In this document: positions 18,792 through 27,085 of the stretch, in pieces
Layout: the number at the start of each line of letters is the position of its first letter
Numbering within the stretch: the stretch's first letter is position 1
NCBI RefSeq assembly: GCF_016862675.1
Contig: NZ_BONK01000002.1
Location: 248,001-312,000, forward strand
Direction: 5' to 3'
DNA: 64,000 bases
Source of the DNA: Cellulomonas chitinilytica
Lineage (GTDB): Bacteria > Actinomycetota > Actinomycetes > Actinomycetales > Cellulomonadaceae
Notes under the pieces: model-generated
Told to the model about the DNA's origin: nothing
Databases searched by the model: none
What the model saw: the letters and a program-made list of their open reading frames with translations, nothing else
Made by a program: the position numbers and the translations under genes

Positions 18792-21112
18792 CAGGGCGTC
18801 ACCCGACCGTCGTGGGCGGCACGCGAGACCGGTTCGAGCCGGACCACGATCGCCTTCGACACGGGTGTGTTGCTGCCGAGCGCGGTGCTCGCGAGCGGGA
18901 CCAGCACGTTCGCCTCCGGGAAGTACGTGGCGGCGCAGCCGCGGGCGGTCGGGAACGCGACGACGCGGTAGTACGGCAGGACGCGGTCGGGCTCGTCCTT
19001 CCACTCGCTGACGATGTCGACCCGGTCGCCGTCGGCCAGGCCGAGCTCCGCGAGGTCGTCGGGGTGCACGAAGACGACGTCGCGTCCGCCGCGGATGCCG
19101 CGGTAGCGGTCGTTGAGGCCGTACATCGTCGTGTTGAACTGGTCGTGGGAGCGCACGGTCTGCAGGATCAGCCGCCCCTCGGGGCACTCGACGTGCAGCA
19201 GCTCGTTGACCGTGATCATGGCCCTGCCGGTCGGCGTCGGGAACGTCCGTGAGTCCCGCGGGCCGTTCGGCAGGACGAACCCGCCGGGGCGGCGGGCGCG
19301 CGCGTTGAAGTCCTCGAAGCCGGGGACGACGCGTGAGATGGAGTCCCGGATCGTGTCGTAGTCCCGCTCGAAGCCCGCCCAGTCGACCGGGTTGTCGTCG
19401 CCGAGGACGGCGCGGGCGAGGCGGGTGACGATCGAGACCTCCGACAGGAGCTCCGGCGAGGCGGGCAGCAGTGCGCCGTGCGTCGCGTGCACGGCGCAGA
19501 CGGAGTCCTCGACGGTGACGAACTGCGGGCCGGACTCCTGCAGGTCGACGTCGGTGCGGCCGAGCGTCGGCAGGATGAGCGCCTCGGCGCCGGTGACGAC
19601 GTGCGAGCGGTTGAGCTTCGTCGACACCTGCACGGTCAGGTCGGTCCCGCGCATCGCGGCCTCCGCCGCGCGGGTGTCGGAGATGGCCCCGACGAGGTTG
19701 CCGCCGAGCGCGAACCAGACCTTGATCTCGCCGCGCCCCATCGCCTCGATGCAGCGCACGGAGTCGACGCCGTGCGTCCGTGGCGGGTCGAACGAGAACT
19801 CGGCGGCGAGCGCGTCGAGGAAGGCGTCGGGCATCTTCTCCCAGATGCCCATCGTGCGGTCGCCCTGCACGTTGCTGTGCCCGCGGATCGGGGACGCACC
19901 GGCCCCCGGCTTGCCGATGTTCCCGCGCAGGAGCAGGAGGTTGACGATCTCCTTGATCGTGTCGACGCCCTTGCGGTGCTGCGTCAGGCCCATCGCCCAC
20001 GTGATGATCACGCGGTCCGCGGCCAGGTACCGCTCGGCGAGCCGGTCGATCTCGTCGATCGCGAGCCCGGTCGCGAGGGCGACCTCCCGCTCGTCGAGGT
20101 TCCGCACGTGGTCCCGGAAGTCGTCGAGCCCGAGGGTGTGCTCGTCGAGGAAGGCGTGGTCGAGCACCGTCCCCGGCGCGCGGTCCTCGGCCTCGAGCAC
20201 CCGCTTGGACAGCCACTGGAGCAGCGCCATGTCGCCGCCGCTGCGGATCTGCAGGAACTGGTCCGCCATCTCGGTGCCGCGGCCCGCGATCCCCCGCACG
20301 GTCTGCGGGTTCTTGTAGCGCTTGAGGGCGACCTCCGGCAGGGGGTTCACGGCGACGATCGCCGCGCCCCGGCGCTTGGCGGCCTCGAGCGCGGTGAGCA
20401 TGCGCGGGTGGTTCGTGCCCGGGTTCTGGCCCATCACGACGACGAGGTCGGCCTGCGCGAAGTCGTCGTACGAGACGGTCGACTTGCCGATGCCGATGGT
20501 CGCGTTGAGGGCGGTGCCCGTCGACTCGTGGCACATGTTCGAGCAGTCCGGCAGGTTGTTCGTGCCGAAGGCCCGGACGAAGAGCTGGTACACGAACGCC
20601 GCCTCGTTGGACGCCCGGCCGCTCGTGTAGAACGCCGCCTGGTCGGGCGAGTCGAGGCCGCGGAGCCTGTCGGCGACGATCCGGAACGCCTCGTCCCACG
20701 TCACCGGGACGTAGTGGTCGCTCCCGGCGGCCTTGTGGACGGGCTCGACGAGCCGGCCCTGCTGGCCGAGCCAGTACTCCGACCTGTCCTGCAGCTCGGA
20801 GACCGGGTGCTCGGCCCAGAACGTCGTCGGGACGGTGAGCGGGGTCGCCTCCCACGCCACCGCGCGGGCGCCGTTCTCGCAGAACTCCGCCGGGGAGCGG
20901 TGGCCGGGGTCCGGCCACGCGCAGCTCATGCAGTCGAAGCCGTCCTTCTGGTTGATCTTGCTGAGCAGCTTCAGCGTCCGCACCGGACCGAGGTCGCGCA
21001 GCGCGGACACCATCGCGTTCGTGACGGCCGACGGGCCGGCCGCCGAGGTCTGCGGCGTCTCGACGACGAGACCGTCGTACGTCGGGTCGTCGACAGGTGG
21101 CTTGCGGACCAT
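18791..21112 (-). CDS. FdhF/YdeP family molybdopterin oxidoreductase
   Basis: A 773-residue molybdopterin-guanine-dinucleotide enzyme related to formate dehydrogenase H and E. coli YdeP. The N-terminal Cys61, Cys64 and Cys78 (CMSCAWPDP and EFCENG) form the family's iron-sulfur-like cluster. The active-site region reads NLPDCSNMCHESTGTAL (Cys190, Cys194); there is no selenocysteine TGA. The C-terminal MoCo-binding part contains LQTVRSHDQFNTTMYGLNDR. The substrate of YdeP-type enzymes is not settled, so formate oxidation is only one possibility. The start at 21112 overlaps the fdhD stop by one base, and fdhD would supply the sulfurated cofactor. Confidence 0.93.
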   Translation of the reverse strand: MVRKPPVDDPTYDGLVVETPQTSAAGPSAVTNAMVSALRDLGPVRTLKLLSKINQKDGFDCMSCAWPDPGHRSPAEFCENGARAVAWEATPLTVPTTFWAEHPVSELQDRSEYWLGQQGRLVEPVHKAAGSDHYVPVTWDEAFRIVADRLRGLDSPDQAAFYTSGRASNEAAFVYQLFVRAFGTNNLPDCSNMCHESTGTALNATIGIGKSTVSYDDFAQADLVVVMGQNPGTNHPRMLTALEAAKRRGAAIVAVNPLPEVALKRYKNPQTVRGIAGRGTEMADQFLQIRSGGDMALLQWLSKRVLEAEDRAPGTVLDHAFLDEHTLGLDDFRDHVRNLDEREVALATGLAIDEIDRLAERYLAADRVIITWAMGLTQHRKGVDTIKEIVNLLLLRGNIGKPGAGASPIRGHSNVQGDRTMGIWEKMPDAFLDALAAEFSFDPPRTHGVDSVRCIEAMGRGEIKVWFALGGNLVGAISDTRAAEAAMRGTDLTVQVSTKLNRSHVVTGAEALILPTLGRTDVDLQESGPQFVTVEDSVCAVHATHGALLPASPELLSEVSIVTRLARAVLGDDNPVDWAGFERDYDTIRDSISRVVPGFEDFNARARRPGGFVLPNGPRDSRTFPTPTGRAMITVNELLHVECPEGRLILQTVRSHDQFNTTMYGLNDRYRGIRGGRDVVFVHPDDLAELGLADGDRVDIVSEWKDEPDRVLPYYRVVAFPTARGCAATYFPEANVLVPLASTALGSNTPVSKAIVVRLEPVSRAAHDGRVTP

Positions 21113-21954
21113 CAGACGCTCACCTCGACGAGCACGCGCTCGGGCCGCGAGTAGACGACCATCGACGGCCCCCGCAGGAACCCGACGAGCGTCAGGCCCG
21201 CCTCGTCCGCGAGGTCGACGGCGAGGGACGACGGCGCGGACACGGACGCGAGCATCGGGATGCCCGCCATGAGCGCCTTCTGCGCCAGCTCGAACGACGT
21301 GCGTCCCGAGACCAGGAGCACGGTGCCCCGCAACGGCAGCCGCCCGTCGAGCAGCGCCCAGCCGATCACCTTGTCGACCGCGTTGTGCCGGCCGACGTCC
21401 TCCCGCAGCACCAGCAGCTCGCCCGTGGCGGCGTCGAACAGCCCGGCAGCGTGCAGGCCACCGGTCGAGTCGAACACCTTCTGGCCCGCGCGCAGCCGGT
21501 CGGGCAGCGTCGTGAGCAGCACGGACGGCACGCGGAGCTCCTCGTCGGCGACCGCCCACCGGGAGCGCGTCCGGACCGTGTCGATGCTGGTCTTGCCGCA
21601 CAGCCCGCACGCCGACGTCGTGTAGAAGCTCCGCTCCAGGCTCGGCGCCGGCTCCGGCACGCCCGGTCCGAGCGTCACGCTCAGCACGTTGTACGTGTTC
21701 GGCTCCCCGTCGGCCGCTCCCCCGCAGTACCGCGCCCCGGCGACGTGCTCCGCCTCGGAGACGACCCCCTCGGAGACGAGGAAGCCGGCGGCCAGCTCGA
21801 CGTCGTTCCCGGGCGTGCGCATCGTCACGACGAGCGACCGGCCGCCGATCCGGATCTCCAGCGGCTCCTCCGCCGCGAGCACGTCCTCCGTGCGACGGGA
21901 ACCGAGGTCACCCGTGATCCGCGTGACCCGCCGACGAATCGCGATCCGTTGCAT
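21112..21954 (-). CDS. fdhD: Formate dehydrogenase accessory sulfurtransferase FdhD
   Basis: A 280-residue sulfur carrier that passes sulfur from a cysteine desulfurase to the Mo-bis-PGD cofactor of formate-dehydrogenase-type enzymes. The catalytic CxxC is Cys116-Cys119 in TSACGLCGK, and DVGRHNAVDKVIG is the conserved cofactor-binding motif. It is the first gene of a tightly coupled operon, with the FdhF/YdeP protein and then a Ppx/GppA phosphatase after it. Its presence supports the molybdoenzyme being active and sulfurated. Confidence 0.96.
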   Translation of the reverse strand: MQRIAIRRRVTRITGDLGSRRTEDVLAAEEPLEIRIGGRSLVVTMRTPGNDVELAAGFLVSEGVVSEAEHVAGARYCGGAADGEPNTYNVLSVTLGPGVPEPAPSLERSFYTTSACGLCGKTSIDTVRTRSRWAVADEELRVPSVLLTTLPDRLRAGQKVFDSTGGLHAAGLFDAATGELLVLREDVGRHNAVDKVIGWALLDGRLPLRGTVLLVSGRTSFELAQKALMAGIPMLASVSAPSSLAVDLADEAGLTLVGFLRGPSMVVYSRPERVLVEVSV

Positions 21955-22169
21955 TGCCCACCACTCCGACCATCGACTCGTGCCTCACGACCTCCCCGCA
22001 CGGTAACCATCTCGAGCGGCGAAAGAGCCCTCGTCCGGCCGGGTTTCCCGCCGACGTGCGCCGTGGCGGTCCCGCACGGGCGTCGACGCCCGGCACGTGA
22101 CAGATGTCAGTCCGGGGCGATGGCGGATCGCAGGTCCGCCGCACCGCGCTGACCAGCACGATCGTCCTC

Positions 22170-22691
22170 ATGACGACTTCCACGATGTCCGCCGCCAACG
22201 CCGTCCTCGGTCTCGCCGTCCTCGCCTGGGTGCTGTGGCGCCAGGTGGAGGTCCGGGAGGTCGCCGCCGACCGCAGCCCCCGCGGTCTGCTCGTGCTCGC
22301 CGCGTTCGGCGCGTGGACCGCCGCGCAGGCGCTCGACGGGGCGGCGGTGTCACCGGTGGCCCTGGCCCTCGTCGTCGCCGGGGTGGCGGTCTCGGCCGGG
22401 TTCGGGGCGCTGCGCGGACGGCTGCAGCCCGTGTGGCGGGATGCGTCCGGACGGGTGCTGCGACGCGGCAACGCCCTGACGGTCGTCCTGTGGCTCACCG
22501 CGATCGCGGTCCACGTCGGCGTCGACGCCCTGGTCGCCCGCGTCGACCCGGGTGCGGCCGGCCTCGCCGGCGGGAGCCTGCTCGTGTGCCTTGCGGTGTC
22601 GCTCACCGCGCAGCGGCTCGTCGTCCGCGAGCGCGCGGCCCGGCTCGCCGGCGACGCCGCCGTCCCCGCCCCGTTCGCCGTCGCCGCCTGA
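22170..22691 (+). CDS. Unknown integral membrane protein
   Basis: A 173-residue protein with about five hydrophobic helices (for example NAVLGLAVLAWVLW, LVVAGVAVSAGFGAL and LTVVLWLTAIAVHVGV) and a short basic tail. I do not recognise the family. None of the candidate starts (ATG at 22104, 22170 or 22185) has a clear ribosome site; 22170 places the first helix near the N-terminus. It is divergent from fdhD, with about 215 bases between them. Confidence 0.6.
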   Translation: MTTSTMSAANAVLGLAVLAWVLWRQVEVREVAADRSPRGLLVLAAFGAWTAAQALDGAAVSPVALALVVAGVAVSAGFGALRGRLQPVWRDASGRVLRRGNALTVVLWLTAIAVHVGVDALVARVDPGAAGLAGGSLLVCLAVSLTAQRLVVRERAARLAGDAAVPAPFAVAA

Positions 22692-22732
22692 CCGGTCCTC
22701 CGGGTCGGGCCCGGCCGTCGCGCGCCGGACGG

Positions 22733-23419
22733 TCAGCTCCCGTGCGGGACCTCGCCCGGGTCCAGGCGCACGACGGTCTCGGCCGTGTGCGGCTCGACGA
22801 CGTGGGTCAGGCTGTACTGGATGAGTCCGAGACGGCGGCTGAGCCTCAGCAGCGCCCGCTGCGGGCGGTCGGGCCGTTGGGCGTACTCGAACGACCCCCA
22901 CGCGAGGACGTAGCGGGCGTCGGCGGGCACGCTCGTCGCGAACCGGTACGTCTGGTCGACGCCCGCCTGGACGAACGTGTCGTGCTCGAGGAGCCGGAAG
23001 CCGCGTCCCGTCCGCCCCGGGCCGGTCGTCCCTCCGGCGCGGTCGACCGCGGGCGCCGCCGGCTCCACGTCCCGACGGACCGAGCCGGTGAACAGCACCC
23101 GACCGAACAGCGGGTGGCTGGGGTCGGTGCCGAGCACGATCGGCGCGCCAGCCGACAGGTAGCGCAGGTCCACGCGGAGGTTCGTCAGGACGAGCGTCGA
23201 CGTCCCGTGGTTGTGCAGCGTCAGCACGGCCACGACGACGCGCCGGTCGTGCGCGTCCGCACGGTCGGAGCCGAGGGCCACGACGTCGACGTCGAACGTC
23301 GCAGGCGCCAGCAGCCCGCGTTCGAGCGCGTAGCGCGTGTAGGCCCAGAGCGCACCGACCGCGACCACCACCAGCGCGACGAGCTGGAACACCAGGTACA
23401 CCCAGCTGTTCGCCTCCAT
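22733..23419 (-). CDS. Unknown membrane-anchored protein
   Basis: A 228-residue protein with one N-terminal helix (VYLVFQLVALVVVAVGALWAY) followed by a soluble, probably beta-rich domain (VVVAVLTLHNHGTSTLVLTNLRV) that resembles a small immunoglobulin-like fold. The family is not recognised. GGAGGAGG lies 8 bases before a GTG at 23422 and 11 bases before the ATG at 23419, so the start may be one codon earlier. It converges with the preceding membrane-protein gene, with a weak CCGGG/CCCGG hairpin in between. Confidence 0.65.
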   Translation of the reverse strand: MEANSWVYLVFQLVALVVVAVGALWAYTRYALERGLLAPATFDVDVVALGSDRADAHDRRVVVAVLTLHNHGTSTLVLTNLRVDLRYLSAGAPIVLGTDPSHPLFGRVLFTGSVRRDVEPAAPAVDRAGGTTGPGRTGRGFRLLEHDTFVQAGVDQTYRFATSVPADARYVLAWGSFEYAQRPDRPQRALLRLSRRLGLIQYSLTHVVEPHTAETVVRLDPGEVPHGS

Positions 23420-23593
23420 CACGTGCCACACCTCCTCCGGCCCAGGATCGACGCCGCGAGCTGCTCGGCGACGTGCGAACCCGGCCCACCTGAGACCGTC
23501 CGGCAGATGGTCCCGACACCGGTCCGATGCCACCGCGTCGGGGCGTGATACATGGGCGTGATACGTCGGTGCCGGTCCGAGTACCGTGAGCGG

Positions 23594-23791
23594 GTGACCA
23601 CTGCGACGGCCGGCTGGTACCCCGATCCGCAGCAGCCCACCCAGCTGCGCTACTGGGACGGTGCGCGGTGGACCGGCTACCTGGTCGACACCGCACGCCC
23701 CGACGTCGTGCGGTACGAGCGGCCGCCGTGGGAGTCGTCCGTGCCGGGCGTCGACTGGCCGCTGACGATCGCCGTGACGTCGGCGCTGTGA
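23594..23791 (+). CDS. Small DUF2510 domain protein
   Basis: A 65-residue protein that is almost only a DUF2510 motif (GWYPDPQQPTQLRYWDGARWT). DUF2510 is common in actinobacteria, normally at the N-terminus of membrane proteins; here it stands alone with a short tail and no helix. Function is unknown. A 37-base gap separates it from the next small gene, and a mini-operon with the next two genes is plausible. Confidence 0.7.
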   Translation: MTTATAGWYPDPQQPTQLRYWDGARWTGYLVDTARPDVVRYERPPWESSVPGVDWPLTIAVTSAL

Positions 23792-23828
23792 CCACCCCGC
23801 CCGCGCACGGCGCGACGGCCGGTGCCGC

Positions 23829-24293
23829 GTGACGACCGCCGCGATCGGTGAGGTCGTGCGGGAGCTGTGGGAGCTCGGCGCGCGTCACGGTCGGGTCCCG
23901 GAGCCGACGCCCGAGGTGGACCCGTGGGAGGACGACGACCCGTACCCGGACCGCGCGGTGGCCGCGGTCGTCGTCTTCACGGGTCGCCCGTCGATCGTGG
24001 TCCGCCTCGCCGACGACGGGCTGGACACGGTCACCGTCGAGGACGTCCTGGTGTTCGACGTCCCCCGTCGCGACACCGTCGCCGTCGTCGGGTCCGTCAT
24101 GAGCGGGCGCGCCCGGCTCGACGGACCGGGCGGGATCCTGACGCGGTGGTCGTCCGTGCTGTTCGGCTCGGCCGCCGGCTGCTCGGTGCGGGTCCCTCTC
24201 GACGACGGCCGCGCGTACTCGTGCCAGCTGCCGTCGCTCGCGTGGAGCTCGTGGATCGGGTCGCTCCCGGTCGGGACGAGACCGGCGCGATGA
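23829..24293 (+). CDS. Hypothetical protein
   Basis: A 154-residue protein with an acidic N-terminal stretch (PEVDPWEDDDPYPD) and a mixed alpha/beta remainder; there is no signal peptide or helix. I recognise no family. Its TGA overlaps the ATG of the SRPBCC gene (ATGA), so the two are co-translated. Codon use matches the neighbours. Confidence 0.65.
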   Translation: MTTAAIGEVVRELWELGARHGRVPEPTPEVDPWEDDDPYPDRAVAAVVVFTGRPSIVVRLADDGLDTVTVEDVLVFDVPRRDTVAVVGSVMSGRARLDGPGGILTRWSSVLFGSAAGCSVRVPLDDGRAYSCQLPSLAWSSWIGSLPVGTRPAR

Positions 24294-24754
24294 GCACGCT
24301 GCGCTTCACCAGGACGACGACCGCCACGCCGCAGCAGCTCCTGGAGGCCCTGACGGACTTCGGCCCCGGCCGCTCGGAGGTGTTCCCGAACAGCCGCGAC
24401 GACGCACTCACGGTGCACGAGCTGGGCCCGGGGTTCGCGGACGTCACCGAGGGCGGCAGCGGGTTCTGGGAACGGCTGCGCTACGACTGGTCGGACCCGA
24501 CCCGGGTCGTGATGACCACGACGGACTCGAACGTGTGGGGCGGCCGGTCCGGGCACACCTACACGTTCACCGCCCTGCCCGACGGGACGACCCGGTTGGA
24601 CGTCGTCGTCGTGCGCGAGGGGAAGAACCTGCGGGGACGGGTCGTGGGAGTCCTGGTGGGCACGGTCGCGAGACGCGTCATCGAGCGCGCCCTCGACACC
24701 ACGGTGAGCGCCGTCGAGGCCCGCGGAGGTCCGCGCCCGACCGCGTCCGCCTGA
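24290..24754 (+). CDS. SRPBCC (START-like) family protein
   Basis: A 154-residue protein with the polyketide-cyclase/START-like layout: an opening strand MSTLRFTRTTTATPQQLLEAL, the middle WERLRYDWSDPTRVVMTTTDSN, and the C-terminal helix VARRVIERALDTTVSAVEA. The fold makes a hydrophobic cavity for small lipophilic ligands. The ligand is unknown. The start overlaps the previous stop by four bases. Confidence 0.8.
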   Translation: MSTLRFTRTTTATPQQLLEALTDFGPGRSEVFPNSRDDALTVHELGPGFADVTEGGSGFWERLRYDWSDPTRVVMTTTDSNVWGGRSGHTYTFTALPDGTTRLDVVVVREGKNLRGRVVGVLVGTVARRVIERALDTTVSAVEARGGPRPTASA

Positions 24755-24915
24755 CGCCCCGCCGGCACGGCCCACCGGCACGCGTCACGGGCCGGTCGCG
24801 GACAGGATCCCAGGTCAGGCCGCTCGCCCGAATGGGGGGCCCTGCTTCACATCGGGGCGGGCCGAGCCGATGGGGAAGGTGGACCCACTGCGCCCACCCC
24901 CAGGAGCCGACCCCG

Positions 24916-26181
24916 ATGCGAGCTGCGAGCCGCGGCAGCCACGCCGCGCCGCGTCGGCTGCGCGCGCCCGCAGGGCGCAGCACCGCCGGGCGGCACTCCG
25001 CGGCGACGGTCGCCGGCGGCGACGGCATCGCCGCCCTGGGTGCGGTCCTCCGGTCGGTCCCGGGCACCCCCCGCCAGCTGGTCGTCACGTCCGTCGTGTT
25101 CTGGGCGATCGCGGGCGGGATGTTCAGCGGGCACGAGGTGGCCGCCCACCGGCACGCCGTCGCGGCCGAGGCCCGCCGGCACGCCGTCGTCGCGGAGCAG
25201 GCGCAGATCGCGTCCGACGACGTGCACACCCTGGACCGGATGGCGGACGCGTCCCGTCGGCACGAGTCCGCACGGATCCTCGTCTCGAACCGGCAGGCCA
25301 TGTTCGACACCGCCGGTCGGGCGCAGAAGGTGGTGCTCGCCGCCTCCACGCTCGCGACCGGCACGGTGGACGCGTTCGACGACCCGCAGCTGCCCGCGGA
25401 CCTGCCGCCCGACCTGGCGGGCCTCGACGAGGCGCTCGCCCGGGTGCGGGACGCGCTCGCCGCCCAGGACGCCGTCACGGCCCGCGCTCTCGTCGGCGAC
25501 ATGGAGCAGCGTGTGCTCGCGGCCGCGCAGACGCACGCGAGCACGGCGGCGGAACGGATCGTGACCGACGTCGCGGTCGTGCCGGACGACCAGCACGCCG
25601 TCGTGGTCGGCGACATGGTCGCCCGGGTCCAGCAGGCGGCCGCGGTCATCGACGTCGTCGGGGCGGCGCAGGCCGCGGTGTCCGCGGACGGTGCGGCGAC
25701 CGCGGTGGCCCAGGCCGCCTCCGTCGAGCGGGCCCGCGTCGCCTCGAGCGCCGCGACGGCCCGCAGCGGCGTCGACCGGGGTGCGTGGGGCGGCAACGTC
25801 AACGGGAAGATCCCGGTGAGCGCGCTCAGCAGCCCGACGTTCGACCCGAAGGTCAAGCTGCGCGACGACGCGGCCCGCGCCCTCGACCGCCTGAACACCG
25901 CGTTCCGGGCCAAGTTCGGTCGCGACGTCGTGGTCGGCGACTCCTACCGGTCGCTGGCGGCCCAGTTCTCCACGAAGGAGCAGCGGCCCACGCTGGCGGC
26001 GGCGCCGGGCACGTCGAACCACGGCTGGGGCCTGGCGGTCGACCTCACGGGCGGCATCGACGACGCGGCGTCGGCCCAGCACCGCTGGATGGACGCCCAC
26101 GCCGGCGAGTTCGGGTGGGTCAACCCGGACTGGGCGAAGGCCGAGCGGTTCGAGCCGTGGCACTGGGAGTACGTCGGCTGA
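24916..26181 (+). CDS. M15 family D-alanyl-D-alanine carboxypeptidase (VanY-like), membrane anchored
   Basis: A 421-residue cell-wall peptidase. Residues 1-50 are basic and residues 53-70 form one membrane helix. A long Ala-rich, probably coiled-coil stalk spans about 75-300, and the VanY domain is at the C-terminus. Zinc ligands are visible as His369 and Asp376 in SNHGWGLAVDL and His416 in EPWHWEY. It would trim D-Ala from stem peptides outside the membrane. The ATG at 24916 has CAGGAG 9 bases upstream. It ends 7 bases from the convergent pflA. Confidence 0.9.
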   Translation: MRAASRGSHAAPRRLRAPAGRSTAGRHSAATVAGGDGIAALGAVLRSVPGTPRQLVVTSVVFWAIAGGMFSGHEVAAHRHAVAAEARRHAVVAEQAQIASDDVHTLDRMADASRRHESARILVSNRQAMFDTAGRAQKVVLAASTLATGTVDAFDDPQLPADLPPDLAGLDEALARVRDALAAQDAVTARALVGDMEQRVLAAAQTHASTAAERIVTDVAVVPDDQHAVVVGDMVARVQQAAAVIDVVGAAQAAVSADGAATAVAQAASVERARVASSAATARSGVDRGAWGGNVNGKIPVSALSSPTFDPKVKLRDDAARALDRLNTAFRAKFGRDVVVGDSYRSLAAQFSTKEQRPTLAAAPGTSNHGWGLAVDLTGGIDDAASAQHRWMDAHAGEFGWVNPDWAKAERFEPWHWEYVG

Positions 26182-26188
26182 CCGCCCG

Positions 26189-27073
26189 TCAGTACGTCGT
26201 CAGGCCGAGCGAGCGGAACTGCCCCCGCACGCGCTCCATCAGCTCGAGGCTCGGCTCGCGGACGTCGTCCAGCTCGTACGTCATGCCGAGCTCGGCCCAC
26301 TTGTCGCGGCCCATCTGGTGGAAGGGCAGCACCTCGACCCGGGTGACGACCGCGCCGAGCGAGGCGACGTACTGCGCGACGGCCTCGACGTTGTCGACCG
26401 CGTCGGTGAGGCCGGGGACGAGCACGAAGCGGATCCACACCTCTTCCGTGCCACGGGCCGCCAGACGACGGCCGAACGCCAGCGTCGGGGCCAGCTCCTG
26501 ACCGGTGACGCGCCGGTACGTGTCGGGCAGGCCGGACTTCACGTCGAGCAGGACGAGGTCGATGTCGTCGAGCATCTCGTCGGTGCACTGCGCGCCGAGG
26601 AAGCCGGACGTGTCGACCGCGGTGTGGACGCCCAGCTCCTTCGCGCCGCGCAGCAGCGTGCGCACGTACGGGGCCTGCATCATCGGCTCACCGCCGGACA
26701 GGGTCAGCCCGCCGCCGGTCGCCTTCATGACCCCCCGGTACCTCTTGACCCGCCGGAGCAGCTCCTGGGACGTCACGCTCTTGCCCCGCCGGATCTCGAG
26801 GGTGTCGGGGTTGTGGCAGTACAGGCACCGCAGCAGGCAGCCGGCCAGGAACACGGTCAGCCGTGTGCCCGGGCCGTCGACGGCCGTCACCAGCTCCCAG
26901 GAGTGCACCGACCCGAGCTCGCCCGCGCGCACCGCCGCGAGCCGGCCGCCGTGGTCGTACTCGACGTCGTCCAGCCCCGCGGTGCCGTGGCCGACGGGTC
27001 GCTCGGTGGAGCCGCCGACGAGCGGGTGCCCCAGGGGCACGACCTGGGCGCCCGTGGACTCGTTGCTGCTCAT
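26189..27073 (-). CDS. pflA: Pyruvate formate-lyase activating enzyme
   Basis: A 294-residue radical SAM enzyme that installs the glycyl radical on PflB. The 4Fe-4S cluster cysteines are Cys79, Cys83 and Cys86 (GCLLRCLYCHNPD), followed by GGGLTLSGGEP. Compared with E. coli PflA it carries about 50 extra N-terminal residues of unknown role before the conserved VDGPGTR. It lies 12 bases after pflB on the same strand, so both should be made from one transcript. The iron-sulfur cluster makes it active only when oxygen is low. Confidence 0.95.
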   Translation of the reverse strand: MSSNESTGAQVVPLGHPLVGGSTERPVGHGTAGLDDVEYDHGGRLAAVRAGELGSVHSWELVTAVDGPGTRLTVFLAGCLLRCLYCHNPDTLEIRRGKSVTSQELLRRVKRYRGVMKATGGGLTLSGGEPMMQAPYVRTLLRGAKELGVHTAVDTSGFLGAQCTDEMLDDIDLVLLDVKSGLPDTYRRVTGQELAPTLAFGRRLAARGTEEVWIRFVLVPGLTDAVDNVEAVAQYVASLGAVVTRVEVLPFHQMGRDKWAELGMTYELDDVREPSLELMERVRGQFRSLGLTTY

Positions 27074-27085
27074 GGTCGCGACGGC

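Noticed and set aside
18791-21112. Selenocysteine formate dehydrogenase
   Set aside because: The frame has no internal TGA, and the active-site region has ordinary Cys codons; the N-terminal CxxC pattern is that of YdeP-type enzymes.
24780-24910. Possible cyclic-di-AMP (ydaO-type) riboswitch before the VanY-like peptidase
   Set aside because: Cell-wall peptidase genes of actinobacteria often have one, and the leader is G-rich with GGTGGACCC-like stretches, but I could not match the conserved core or pair its stems. A covariance-model search would settle it.
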